Shown here piece after piece: positions 38,506 to 46,760 of a stretch of 64,000 bases of DNA. The notes below the pieces were generated by a model, which saw nothing but the letters and a program-made list of their open reading frames with translations, did no database searches and was not told the DNA's origin. How positions within the stretch are numbered: position 1 is the stretch's first letter; each line of letters begins with the position of its first letter. A program made the translations under genes and the position numbers. The stretch is from Thiosocius sp942490985 (GTDB lineage Bacteria; Pseudomonadota; Gammaproteobacteria; Chromatiales; Chromatiaceae), in the NCBI GenBank assembly GCA_942490985.1, contig CALNYW010000006.1, forward strand, positions 124,001-188,000, given 5' to 3'.

Positions 38506-38521
38506 TGGCACGGTAATTGAA
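38506..38521 (+). promoter_or_regulatory. Candidate sigma-54 promoter of aapJ
   Basis: TGGCACG-N4-TTGAA matches the sigma-54 consensus (TGGCACG-N4-TTGCW) except that the usual -12 GC reads GA. It would give a start near 38532, 37 bp before the aapJ ATG. A second TGGCACG lies 26 bp upstream (38480). Two GCACCA half-sites (38329, 38348), as in NtrC sites, lie about 160 bp upstream, a usual enhancer distance. The weak -12 element keeps this tentative. Confidence 0.4.
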
Positions 38522-38568
38522 AACAAAACCAGATCTGCAACTCCGGATCGGAGAGGAGAACTTCAAAA

Positions 38569-39585
38569 ATGAAATCGATGACCATCGCGGGCGTCAGCGC
38601 CGCGGCCTTGTTTCTGTCCAGTGCTGTCGTTGCTGGACCCACGCTCGACGCCGTAAAGGCGAAGGGCTTCGTTCAGTGTGGTGTGACCACTGGCCTGCCG
38701 GGTTTCTCTGGCGCTGACGATAAGGGCGTATGGAGCGGCATCGATGTCGACATGTGTCGTGGCGTGGCCGCAGCAGTCTTCGGCGATGCCAGCAAGGTCA
38801 AGTACACCCCGCTGACCGCCAAAGAACGTTTCACCGCTTTGCAGTCCGGCGAGATCGATATGCTGGCCCGAAACACCACCTGGACGTTGACCCGTGACAC
38901 GTCACTGGGGTTGAACTTCACCGGCGTCAACTATTACGACGGCCAGGGCTTCTTGGTAGCCAAAGACCTCGGGGTGAAGAGTGCGTCAGAGATGGATGGG
39001 GCGTCCTTCTGCATCCAGGCGGGCACGACGACCGAGCTCAACCTGGCCGACTATTTCCGTGCCAACAACATGAGCTATACCCCGATCACGTTCGATACAT
39101 CCGATCAGACGGCCAAGGCCTTCGAAGCGGGTCGTTGTGATGCGCTGACATCCGACCAATCACAGCTGTACGCGCTGCGTATCACGCTGAAAGACCCGAG
39201 TATGGCGATGGTGCTGCCAGAGGTGATTTCGAAAGAGCCTCTGGGGCCGGTTGTGCGCCAGGGCGACGACGAGTGGTTCAACATCGTCAAGTGGACGCTG
39301 TTTGCGATGCTCAACGCCGAGGAACTCGGTGTCACGTCGGCGAATGCCGACAGCATGAAGAAGTCTGAGGACCCGAATATCCGCCGTCTGCTGGGAGTGT
39401 CCGGCGTCAAGGGCGAATGGATGGGTCTACCCGACGACTGGAGCTTCAACGTCATCAAACACGTCGGCAACTACAGCGAGGTGTTCGAGCGCAACGTCGG
39501 CAAGGACAGCCCACTGCAGATCTCCCGCGGTCTCAACGCGCTGTGGAAAGACGGCGGTATCCAGTACGCGCCGCCTCTGCGATGA
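38569..39585 (+). CDS. aapJ: General L-amino acid ABC transporter, periplasmic binding protein AapJ
   Basis: AapJ captures a broad range of L-amino acids in the periplasm for the Aap transporter. It has 338 residues. A signal peptide of about 22 residues (SMTIAGVSAAALFLSSAVVA) leads to a mature start GPTLDAVKAKGFVQCGV. Family 3 solute-binding motifs are present: GFSGADDKGVWSGIDVDMCR, TAKERFTALQSGEIDML and LARNTTWTLTRD. AapJ proteins share this last block closely. The ATG follows GAGAGGAG. It heads aapJQMP and is followed by a hairpin that may favour aapJ transcripts over the downstream genes. Confidence 0.95.
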   Translation: MKSMTIAGVSAAALFLSSAVVAGPTLDAVKAKGFVQCGVTTGLPGFSGADDKGVWSGIDVDMCRGVAAAVFGDASKVKYTPLTAKERFTALQSGEIDMLARNTTWTLTRDTSLGLNFTGVNYYDGQGFLVAKDLGVKSASEMDGASFCIQAGTTTELNLADYFRANNMSYTPITFDTSDQTAKAFEAGRCDALTSDQSQLYALRITLKDPSMAMVLPEVISKEPLGPVVRQGDDEWFNIVKWTLFAMLNAEELGVTSANADSMKKSEDPNIRRLLGVSGVKGEWMGLPDDWSFNVIKHVGNYSEVFERNVGKDSPLQISRGLNALWKDGGIQYAPPLR

Positions 39586-39645
39586 TCTGAACCCGATGAC
39601 GTGATTGGTCCCGGCCTACTGGCATTGCGCCAGGGCCGTGGCCCG

Positions 39646-39666
39646 CCCCGGGGAGGATGCCCGGGG
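39646..39666 (+). other. RNA hairpin between aapJ and aapQ
   Basis: CCCCGGG, a 7-nt loop and CCCGGGG form a perfect 7-bp G/C stem in the 116-bp gap after aapJ, followed by TTTCCC. Such stems after binding-protein genes commonly protect the upstream message or partly terminate, giving more binding protein than permease. The T-run is too short for a strong terminator. Confidence 0.6.
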
Positions 39667-39701
39667 TTTCCCTCCGCTGCCACGAGCGATAGCAATAAAA
39701 A

Positions 39702-40889
39702 ATGCCCACCGTTGATCAGCAGACGTCCGTGAAAAAAGTGCCGTTGTGGCGTAACCCAACGTTTCGCGGACTGATTTTTCAGATACTGCTGGTCCTCGGC
39801 CTGATCGCTTTTGGTATCTACCTCGTCAACAACACGCTGCACAACATGGAGCAGCGCGGCATCACGACGGGTTTTGATTTTCTCGGTAATGAAGCAGGCT
39901 TTGGCATCCTGCAGTCACTGATCCCATACGACGAGACATATACCTACGGACGCACGTTTTTTGTGGGTCTGTTAAACACGCTGCTGGTTGCAGTGCTGGG
40001 TATTTTTTTAGCGACGTTGCTCGGTTTCTCCATGGGTGTCGCACGGTTGTCGAAGAACTGGCTGGTTGCACGTGTGGCGACCGTCTACATCGAGACGTTT
40101 CGCAATATTCCGTTGTTGCTGCAGATCCTGTTTTGGTATTTCGCCGTGCTGCAGCCATTACCGCGCCCGCGAGACAGCCTGGTGATTGGCGAGTCGGTGT
40201 TCCTGAACAACCGTGGCCTGTTTATGCCCAAGCCCTTGGCCGAAGACGGATTCGGGTTTGTTTGGATTGCATTTTTTATCGCCATCGTCGCGGTTGTGAT
40301 GATCGCGCGCTGGGCACATCGGCGCCAGGAAGCCACCGGTCAGCAGTTCCCGACGGGCTGGGCCGGTTTGGGACTGATCCTCGGCCTACCGTTGCTGGTG
40401 TTTTTGTTTACCGGCATGCCGATGCATCTCGAGTACCCGGAACTGAAGGGCTTCAACTTTCGCGGTGGCATCGAGATCATCCCGGAACTGGCAGCCCTGA
40501 CGCTGGCGCTCAGTATTTATACCGGCACATTCATCGCCGAGGCCGTGCGGTCGGGCATACAGGCGGTCAGCCATGGCCAGACTGAGGCAGCGGGTGCACT
40601 GGGGCTGAAGCCGACCCAGACGTTGAAGCTGGTCATTATTCCGCAGGCCCTGCGCGTCATCATCCCGCAGCTCACCAGCCAGTACCTTAACCTGACCAAG
40701 AACTCATCGCTGGCGACCGCGATCGGCTATCCCGACCTGGTCAGCGTTTTCGCCGGCACGACCCTGAACCAGACCGGCCAGGCGGTCGAGGTCATCGCGA
40801 TGACCATGGCTGTGTATTTGTCGATCAGTCTGCTGATCTCGATGTTTATGAATTGGTATAACAAACGCATCCAACTGATCGAGCGATAA
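39702..40889 (+). CDS. aapQ: General L-amino acid ABC transporter permease AapQ
   Basis: AapQ is one of two membrane subunits of the Aap transporter. It has 395 residues, with about eight membrane helices. A long insert relative to small HisMQ permeases (about 145-235) carries extra helices, as is usual for AapQ. The ABC-coupling EAA region reads EAVRSGIQAVSHGQTEAAGALG, quoted here only to GALG, and precedes the conserved LPQALR-type motif (here IPQALRVIIPQ). The N-terminus VPLWRNPTFRGLIFQ is typical. It lies six bases before aapM. Confidence 0.93.
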   Translation: MPTVDQQTSVKKVPLWRNPTFRGLIFQILLVLGLIAFGIYLVNNTLHNMEQRGITTGFDFLGNEAGFGILQSLIPYDETYTYGRTFFVGLLNTLLVAVLGIFLATLLGFSMGVARLSKNWLVARVATVYIETFRNIPLLLQILFWYFAVLQPLPRPRDSLVIGESVFLNNRGLFMPKPLAEDGFGFVWIAFFIAIVAVVMIARWAHRRQEATGQQFPTGWAGLGLILGLPLLVFLFTGMPMHLEYPELKGFNFRGGIEIIPELAALTLALSIYTGTFIAEAVRSGIQAVSHGQTEAAGALGLKPTQTLKLVIIPQALRVIIPQLTSQYLNLTKNSSLATAIGYPDLVSVFAGTTLNQTGQAVEVIAMTMAVYLSISLLISMFMNWYNKRIQLIER

Positions 40890-40895
40890 GGTAAT

Positions 40896-41993
40896 ATGTC
40901 CACTCATACGCCGCATCCAGACCTCCCGCCACCATCGACCAGTGTCGGCGCCGTTGGTTGGCTGCGCAGCAACCTGTTCTCGTCGTGGTCGAATTCGCTG
41001 CTGACCATCGTCGCCCTCTATTTTGTGTACATCACCATCCCGCCATTGGTGCAGTGGGCATTCATCGATGCCGACTGGGTTGGCACGTCGCGCGATGCCT
41101 GTGACAGCGGTGGCGCCTGTTGGGTCTTCGTCAATGTCCGCTTCGGCCAGTTCATGTACGGCCTGTATCCGGAAAGCGAATACTGGCGAATAAACCTCGC
41201 TGCCCTGCTGATCATTGCGCTGGCGATCCCGCTTTTTATCGAGCGCTTTCGCTACAAGCTGTGGCTCGGCGCGTTCGTCATCTTTGGTTACCCCGTCATC
41301 GCGTTCTACCTGTTTTCCGGGGGCGTTTTCGGCCTGGAACACGTCGAGACGAGCCGCTGGGGCGGGCTCACGCTGACCCTGGTGCTGGCATCGATCGGTA
41401 TGGCGGCGTCCTTCCCGATCGGCCTGTTATTAGCCCTTGGTCGACGCTCGACAATGCCCATTGTTCGATCGGTCTGCATCATTTTCATCGAATTCTGGCG
41501 CGGCGTCCCGCTGATCACCGTACTGTTTATGTCGTCAGTGATGCTGCCGCTGTTCCTGCCGGAGGGCACCAATTTCGACAAGCTGCTGCGCGCGATGATC
41601 GGCATCACGCTGTTCCAGTCCGCGTACATGGCCGAGGTCGTTAGAGGGGGTCTTGCTGCGATTCCGAAAGGCCAGTACGAGGCGGCCCAGGCACTTGGTC
41701 TGAGCTATTGGAAGAGCATGGGTCTGATCATCCTGCCTCAGGCACTCAAGCTGGTCATCCCAGGGATCGTCAACACGTTTATCTCGCTGTTCAAGGACAC
41801 CACGCTGGTCCTGATCATCGGCCTGTTCGATCTCCTGGCGATGATTCAGTCTGCGTTGACCGACCCGAACTGGCTCGGTTACGCCGTCGAGGGCTTTGTC
41901 TTCGCCGCCCTGGTTTACTGGGTATTCTGCTTCGGCATGTCGCGGTACAGCATGTCGCTGGAGAGAAAGCTATACAGAGGGCACAAGCGTTGA
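40896..41993 (+). CDS. aapM: General L-amino acid ABC transporter permease AapM
   Basis: AapM is the partner permease of AapQ. It has 365 residues with about eight membrane helices. The N-terminus ends in GWLRSNLFSSWSNSLLT, the AapM/YhdY signature. The coupling region is AEVVRGGLAAIPKGQYEAAQ followed by ILPQALKLVIPGIVNTFIS. Two Cys (DACDSGGACW, about residues 68-77) lie in a periplasmic loop and match the family. It starts six bases after aapQ and ends 15 bases before aapP, all on one transcript. Confidence 0.94.
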   Translation: MSTHTPHPDLPPPSTSVGAVGWLRSNLFSSWSNSLLTIVALYFVYITIPPLVQWAFIDADWVGTSRDACDSGGACWVFVNVRFGQFMYGLYPESEYWRINLAALLIIALAIPLFIERFRYKLWLGAFVIFGYPVIAFYLFSGGVFGLEHVETSRWGGLTLTLVLASIGMAASFPIGLLLALGRRSTMPIVRSVCIIFIEFWRGVPLITVLFMSSVMLPLFLPEGTNFDKLLRAMIGITLFQSAYMAEVVRGGLAAIPKGQYEAAQALGLSYWKSMGLIILPQALKLVIPGIVNTFISLFKDTTLVLIIGLFDLLAMIQSALTDPNWLGYAVEGFVFAALVYWVFCFGMSRYSMSLERKLYRGHKR

Positions 41994-42008
41994 GCCCAGG
42001 AGCAAATG

Positions 42009-42779
42009 ATGTCTGACACCAATCCCAATCTTGCCGTATCGGACGAGCTGATGATCGAACTGCGCCATGTTCACAAGTGGTACGGTCAGTTCCACGTTCT
42101 TAAGGACATAAATCTCAGTGTCCACAAAGGCGAACGCATCGTTATCTGTGGCCCGTCCGGTTCCGGGAAGTCGACGATGATCCGATGCATCAACCGGCTC
42201 GAGGAACACCAGAAAGGCGAGATCATTGTCGACGGCACCGAGCTTACCGACGACGTCAAGAACGTCGATCAGATTCGAAGGGAAGTCGGCATGGTGTTCC
42301 AACATTTCAACCTGTTCCCGCATCTAACCGTCCTGGAGAATTGCTGCCTGGCGCCGATCTGGGTGCGCAAAATGCCGCGCAGGGACGCCGAAGATGTCGC
42401 CATGGAGTACCTGGAAAAGGTCAAGATCCCCGAGCAGGCCAAGAAGTATCCCGGGCAGTTGTCTGGCGGCCAGCAACAACGCGTCGCCATCGCGCGCAGC
42501 CTGTGCATGAATCCCAGCATCATGTTGTTCGACGAACCGACGTCGGCACTCGATCCTGAGATGATCAAAGAGGTGCTCGACACCATGATATCGCTGGCTG
42601 AGAGCGGGATGACCATGTTGTGTGTCACCCACGAGATGGGTTTTGCCAAGACCGTCGCCAATCGCGTGATTTTCATGGATGGTGGCGAGATCATCGAAGA
42701 GAACGAGCCTGAGCCGTTCTTCAACGATCCCCAGTCTGACCGGACCAAGCTGTTCCTGAGCCAGATCCTCGCGCACTGA
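42009..42779 (+). CDS. aapP: General L-amino acid ABC transporter ATP-binding protein AapP
   Basis: AapP is the ATPase that drives the Aap amino-acid transporter. From the second of two adjacent ATGs it has 256 residues. GGAG lies six bases upstream of that ATG. Walker A is GPSGSGKST, the Q-loop region GMVFQHFNLFPHL, the signature LSGGQQQRVAIARSL, and Walker B IMLFDEPTSALDPE. All are intact. The gene ends exactly where the convergent FlhB-like gene ends, so there is no space for a terminator between them. Confidence 0.96.
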   Translation: MSDTNPNLAVSDELMIELRHVHKWYGQFHVLKDINLSVHKGERIVICGPSGSGKSTMIRCINRLEEHQKGEIIVDGTELTDDVKNVDQIRREVGMVFQHFNLFPHLTVLENCCLAPIWVRKMPRRDAEDVAMEYLEKVKIPEQAKKYPGQLSGGQQQRVAIARSLCMNPSIMLFDEPTSALDPEMIKEVLDTMISLAESGMTMLCVTHEMGFAKTVANRVIFMDGGEIIEENEPEPFFNDPQSDRTKLFLSQILAH

Positions 42780-43124
42780 TTAGCTGTCGGAGTTTGGTTC
42801 ATCCCGGGGACTGAAGCCCTCGGGTACTTTGCCTGCCAGTAGATAAGCAAACGCGATCACCTCGGCAATCGCCTTGTAGAGTTCGTTCGGGATTTCCTCG
42901 CCCAGCGGTATTTGCGCCAGTACCATCGCCAGATCATGGTCCGGGTACAGGGGTATCCCGGCCTGTTCGGCCGCATCGATGATCTGTTTGGCCAGCTGTT
43001 TTTCGCCCTTCGCGGTGACCCGCGGGGTATTGCTGCCGTCGTAGTGGAGTGCCACCGCGATATCGGGTGTGCCGCGGATAGGGGGTGAAGTGTCTGATTT
43101 GCTTGGCACGTCACGCACGCTCAT
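42780..43124 (-). CDS. FlhB-like export switch fragment protein (FlhX type)
   Basis: This 114-residue soluble protein equals the cytoplasmic domain of FlhB without its membrane part. Family resemblance is clear in ALHYDGSNTPRVTAKGEKQL, IPLYPDHDLAMVL and AIAEVIAFAYLLAGKVP. The self-cleaving NPTH motif of FlhB is absent (the matching stretch reads GTPDIAVALHYD). Such FlhX proteins can partly replace the FlhB C-domain in flagellar export. The ATG at 43124 overlaps the fliK stop by 14 nt, so it is translated after fliK. This gives a fliK-flhX pair well away from the fliFGHIJ run. Confidence 0.88.
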   Translation of the reverse strand: MSVRDVPSKSDTSPPIRGTPDIAVALHYDGSNTPRVTAKGEKQLAKQIIDAAEQAGIPLYPDHDLAMVLAQIPLGEEIPNELYKAIAEVIAFAYLLAGKVPEGFSPRDEPNSDS

Positions 43125-44238
43125 CAAGCAAGCTGTCAGGCATAGGGACCGCGATCAGCGGTTCTGGCGGGTCGCCGAGTACACCCGCGAGGTGGACGAC
43201 TTCAAACCCTTGGGCTTCCAGTGCGCTCTGCAAGGTCGGAAGACGTTGCTCGAGGCGAGCTTGCGTCGCCGCCTGTTCACACCAGAACGTCGCCGACAGG
43301 CGCTCGCCGTTCAACGCAATACGGCACTGCAGGGTGCCGATTGTGTCGAATTTGAAGGCCAGATTAACCGCCCAGGTGGATTCCCCATTTTCGGACTCGT
43401 GCGCTGCTTCGCGCTCAATCCTGAGCATCGCGTCTTGCGTATCCTGACCGAGCCGCAGTGGCAGGTCGAGTTGCCAGGCCTGTCGTTGTCCGTCGTCTTG
43501 AGGCAGCGCGGTGGCCTGTTGCAACTGTATTCGTGACACCGAGCCCTCAACCAGGCGGAGCAACCGCAATATCAGGCTGTCGCCGGCATCGACGCGTTGG
43601 CCAGGCGGTGATGCGGCGTCGCTCTTGTTGCCGAGGGTTGGCGTGGCCGGTTTGCCTGTCGCGAGCAGGCCCTGCAGCTGGCCGAGGAGCTGGAGCAGGC
43701 GGAATTTGCCGTCGCCAGCATCCAACGGCTGGCCACTGACGAGGCGTGCTTCATGCAGCACGCCGCTGATCGCTACGGCGCGCTGGATTTGCGCCGGGCT
43801 GAGCCGATTGACAGAAATGCCCGCATCGCGTTGGATGCCGGCGAACTGCTTCATCACGTCATTGGCGCGGCTGTTGGCAGGGCGATCTGCCATCGTTGCA
43901 GCGGTTCGACGCGTTTCAGCCGGTGTCAGCTGCCGGGGAAGTGCATTTCGTACCACCTGCTCGCGGACCTGCTGGCGGGTAAGCTCCCGCAATATTTTCA
44001 GCTCCGGGACCGGAAAGGGCTTGGTGACCTCCAGTCTGAGCTGGGTGCCGGCCTCTAATGCGACTTGGCTACGCGCCAACAGGATGCTGGAGGCCAACTG
44101 TAGGCGCAGCAGGCCGGGCTGGACCTGCGCGAGCACTTTGGCGGGCAATTGTTGGCCGACCTTCAATTGCTGCAGCAATGCCGGTATCGAGCGTTGGCTC
44201 GTGTCGATCAGAGGTTGCAGTGTCGTTGAGATTTTCAC
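43111..44238 (-). CDS. fliK: Flagellar hook-length control protein, FliK family
   Basis: FliK measures hook length and triggers the export switch at FlhB. From the GTG at 44238 the protein has 375 residues. The C-terminal third matches the FliK_C domain: WQLDLPLRLGQDTQDAMLRI, then WAVNLAFKFDTIGTLQCRIAL, then LPTLQSALEAQGFEV. The N-terminal part is Gln/Leu/Ala-rich with low conservation. The start is uncertain: the frame stays open upstream to 44589, but that would overlap the divergent gene at 44322. Coupling to an FlhB-like gene fits the role. It may instead be a second, divergent FliK, with the standard one elsewhere. Confidence 0.8.
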   Translation of the reverse strand: MKISTTLQPLIDTSQRSIPALLQQLKVGQQLPAKVLAQVQPGLLRLQLASSILLARSQVALEAGTQLRLEVTKPFPVPELKILRELTRQQVREQVVRNALPRQLTPAETRRTAATMADRPANSRANDVMKQFAGIQRDAGISVNRLSPAQIQRAVAISGVLHEARLVSGQPLDAGDGKFRLLQLLGQLQGLLATGKPATPTLGNKSDAASPPGQRVDAGDSLILRLLRLVEGSVSRIQLQQATALPQDDGQRQAWQLDLPLRLGQDTQDAMLRIEREAAHESENGESTWAVNLAFKFDTIGTLQCRIALNGERLSATFWCEQAATQARLEQRLPTLQSALEAQGFEVVHLAGVLGDPPEPLIAVPMPDSLLDERA

Positions 44239-44321
44239 CGCGTATCGAGGCCCGAGAGGTATACGCGCAAGATATCGGCCGTTTGGCCGATAAATCCAGC
44301 GACCGGGTGTGTGGGGACACA

Positions 44322-45062
44322 ATGGCATCAAACAAGGCGAAAGGGAGTGGTCTGGAATGGTTCGTGCGCCGTGGCAACGCGGTCCGCGGCCCTTACAGCA
44401 GCATGCGCGTGCGCCATTTCGTGCTCGAGGAGAAACTCGGCTTGGATGATGAAGTGAGTGCTGACCGAAAGACCTGGAAGCGCTTGGGTAGCGTCGCTGA
44501 AGTGGTACCGCTGCAGATGCGGGACGACGGCGATTCGATCGACGCCCCGGAAGGCGAAACCAAGGAGGGCCGGCGTGCCTGGCCGGCAATGCTGATCGCC
44601 TTACTCATTATCGCTGCGTTGATTTCTGGCGTTTATTTTGCCGGCGACCAGACTGAGTCTCGGCCGATTGATTGTGCCGCGGCACCAGAACCGGCGGCGG
44701 CATTCGATGGTTGTCGATTGACCGGTGTCGATTGGCGATCCTCTGCATTGGCGGGTGCGACCTTCGCTAACGCCGCGCTGGCCGACGCCATACTGGTAGA
44801 GGCTGATCTGTATCGAGCCGACCTTCGCTATGTCGACCTGAGCGGTGCAGATTTGTCCTACGCGCGGCTCGAGCAGGCCGTACTCAAAGGGGCCAACCTG
44901 CGGCACGTCGACCTAACGAATGCGGATCTGCGGAATGCTGATCTGTCTTTCGCCGATCTGAGCCGTGCGCGAATCGGTGGTGCGCGGTTTGAAAGTGCCC
45001 GGCTCGAGGGGGCTATCTGGGTCGACGGGAAGCGCTGCGAGGTGGGCAGCTGTCCACGTTAG
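44322..45062 (+). CDS. Membrane protein with N-terminal GYF-like domain and pentapeptide repeats
   Basis: Function unknown. The 246-residue protein has three parts. Residues 10-66 look like a GYF_2-type domain (LEWFVRRGNAVRGPYSSMRV, then DDEVSADRKTWKRLG). A membrane helix lies at about 87-107, preceded by KEGRR, so the C-terminus should face the periplasm. Residues 130-235 are pentapeptide repeats of the A(D/N)LXX type, such as ADLYRADLRYVDLSGADLS, expected to fold as a right-handed beta-helix. Four Cys (118, 131, 239, 244) flank the repeat block and could form disulfides. The ATG is chosen where the domain begins. The divergent fliK starts 84 bp away. Confidence 0.8.
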   Translation: MASNKAKGSGLEWFVRRGNAVRGPYSSMRVRHFVLEEKLGLDDEVSADRKTWKRLGSVAEVVPLQMRDDGDSIDAPEGETKEGRRAWPAMLIALLIIAALISGVYFAGDQTESRPIDCAAAPEPAAAFDGCRLTGVDWRSSALAGATFANAALADAILVEADLYRADLRYVDLSGADLSYARLEQAVLKGANLRHVDLTNADLRNADLSFADLSRARIGGARFESARLEGAIWVDGKRCEVGSCPR

Positions 45063-45097
45063 CCATCGCCAGGCCCGGGCAGTCACCGCGAACCCGC

Positions 45098-45127
45098 TTG
45101 CCTAACACACGCCTCGCTGGCTAGACT
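45098..45127 (+). promoter_or_regulatory. Candidate promoter of the small exported protein gene
   Basis: TTGCCT (45098-45103), an 18-bp spacer and TAGACT (45122-45127) make a moderate sigma-70 promoter. Transcription would start near 45134, about 40 bp before the ATG, which also has a good AAGGAGAG ribosome binding site. Confidence 0.45.
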
Positions 45128-45175
45128 TACCGCGGCATCAGGATCGATGCCTTTTCGTTCTAAGGAGAGAACATT

Positions 45176-45427
45176 ATGAAATCTGCTCGCATCTTCATTG
45201 CTACCCTCGTCGGTGCCATCTGCCTGTCAATCAATACGGCTGGCGCGGCCAGTCATTGTCAGGGGCTTTCAGAATCGGTCTGCAACACCGACACGAGCTG
45301 TCGCTGGGTGGCGGGTTATACGCGGAAAGATGGCCGCGAAGTGACCTCCCACTGTCGTCTCGGCAAGAAGGCCCAGCAAAGCCTGATTCCCGAAGCCAAG
45401 GGTAAAAAGCTCAGCGCAGTCGACTGA
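45176..45427 (+). CDS. Small exported Cys-containing protein, function unknown
   Basis: The 83-residue product has a signal peptide (ARIFIATLVGAICLSINTAG, cleavage likely after AGA near 24). The mature part of about 59 residues has four Cys (28, 36, 42, 60) in the pattern C-x7-C-x5-C-x17-C, suggesting two disulfides. Its tail is lysine-rich (GKKAQQSLIPEAKGKK). It has its own promoter-like sequence, a strong ribosome binding site and a hairpin directly after the stop, so it is probably a separate, well-expressed gene. No function can be assigned. Confidence 0.75.
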   Translation: MKSARIFIATLVGAICLSINTAGAASHCQGLSESVCNTDTSCRWVAGYTRKDGREVTSHCRLGKKAQQSLIPEAKGKKLSAVD

Positions 45428-45435
45428 CCTGTGCC

Positions 45436-45457
45436 GCACCCGCTTTCGGGCGGGTGC
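45436..45457 (+). terminator. Terminator-like hairpin after the small exported protein gene
   Basis: GCACCCGC, loop TTTCGG and GCGGGTGC make a perfect 8-bp G/C-rich stem nine bases after the stop codon. Only TTC follows, so the T-run is short. It may be a weak terminator or an mRNA-stabilising stem. Confidence 0.55.
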
Positions 45458-45521
45458 TTCACCGCTGATCGGCAAGCGCTCGTACTTTCGTTGTACGGAT
45501 CGGTTACATTCGAAACCCTGT

Positions 45522-46691
45522 ATGCAAACCGATCCTTTCGTTTACACGGTTTTCCTGGTCTTTACTGGCGCCGCGGTGGTAGCCACGTTGGCGCTTGCCG
45601 CGCGTCAGTCCTTGCTGATTGCCTACATCCTGCTCGGCGTCGCGTTTGGCCCGTCGGTACTTGGACTCGTATCCGATCCCGATTTGATCCGTAGCATTTC
45701 AGAGTTTGGCATCGTGTTTCTGCTGTTTTTGCTCGGTCTTAACCTACAGCCGCAGGAACTGCTGCGGATGGTCGTCAAGACGACAAAAGTGGCGCTGCTC
45801 AGCTCAGTGGTCTTTTTCGCGGTCGGGTTTGGGATTGCCCAGGCGTTCGGTTTCTCGATCATCGAGGCATTGTTGGTTGGCGGTGCGGCTACCTTTTCGA
45901 GCACCATCATTGGCCTGAAATTATTGCCAGCGACGATCCTGCACCATCAGCGTACGGGCGAAGTGATCATAAGTATCCTGCTGCTCCAAGACCTGTTGGC
46001 TATCGTGTTGTTGTTGGTCGTGCAGGGTGGGGCCGCCGATGGTCTGCCGCTGGTCGACATCCTTCGTTTGCTGATCGCGCTGCCGTTGCTGATCTTGTTT
46101 GCCTGGGTATTTGAGCGGCAGGTGCTGATTCGGCTAATCCGGCGCTTCGACAAGATTCAGGAATACATCTTCCTGATGTCAATTGGCTGGTGTCTTGGGA
46201 TGGCGGAGTTGGCGACCGTGCTGGGGCTGTCTGCCGAGATCGGCGCGTTCATCGCAGGTATCGTGTTGGCGACGAGTCCGATAGCTTTGTTTATCGCCGA
46301 GAGCCTCAAGCCATTACGCGACTTCTTTCTGGTGTTGTTCTTTTTTTCCCTCGGCGCCGGTTTCGAGCTCGGCGTCATTGATGAGTTATTGCTCCCCGCG
46401 GTCTTGTTGGCTGGTGTGCTGTTGGTTATCAAACCGCCGATTTTCAAATACCTCCTGGTCAAGACGGGCGAGTCGACTGAGCGTTCGCGAGAGGTGGGCT
46501 TTCGGCTGGGTCAAATGAGCGAGTTTTCGCTGCTTTTGGCGGTGTTGGCCTTCGAGGAACAGGTGATCGGCCGCGAGGCATCTTATCTGATCCAACTCGC
46601 AACCCTCCTAACGTTCCTGGTCTCTTCGTTCATCGTCGTGCGTCGTTTTCCAACACCCATCGCGGTCAACGATTCTCTGCGCCAAGATTGA
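45522..46691 (+). CDS. Monovalent cation:proton antiporter, CPA2 family (KefB/KefC-like membrane part)
   Basis: The 389-residue protein is nearly all membrane-embedded, with about 12-13 helices, and matches the Na+/H+ exchanger domain of CPA2 antiporters. Helpful stretches are GVAFGPSVLGLVSD, EFGIVFLLFLLGLNLQPQEL and TFSSTIIGLKLLP. LLLQDLLAIVLLLV holds the conserved Gln-Asp of the transport core. KefB/KefC carry an extra C-terminal TrkA-N domain, which is missing, so glutathione-gated potassium efflux is unlikely. Ion specificity (K+ or Na+) cannot be read. The start ATG follows a region without a clear ribosome binding site. Confidence 0.88.
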   Translation: MQTDPFVYTVFLVFTGAAVVATLALAARQSLLIAYILLGVAFGPSVLGLVSDPDLIRSISEFGIVFLLFLLGLNLQPQELLRMVVKTTKVALLSSVVFFAVGFGIAQAFGFSIIEALLVGGAATFSSTIIGLKLLPATILHHQRTGEVIISILLLQDLLAIVLLLVVQGGAADGLPLVDILRLLIALPLLILFAWVFERQVLIRLIRRFDKIQEYIFLMSIGWCLGMAELATVLGLSAEIGAFIAGIVLATSPIALFIAESLKPLRDFFLVLFFFSLGAGFELGVIDELLLPAVLLAGVLLVIKPPIFKYLLVKTGESTERSREVGFRLGQMSEFSLLLAVLAFEEQVIGREASYLIQLATLLTFLVSSFIVVRRFPTPIAVNDSLRQD

Positions 46692-46760
46692 AGCGCGGAC
46701 ATATTCCACTGCCACATGCGCTGTCATATCAGCTTCATCTTCGGCACCTAGACTCCGGCA

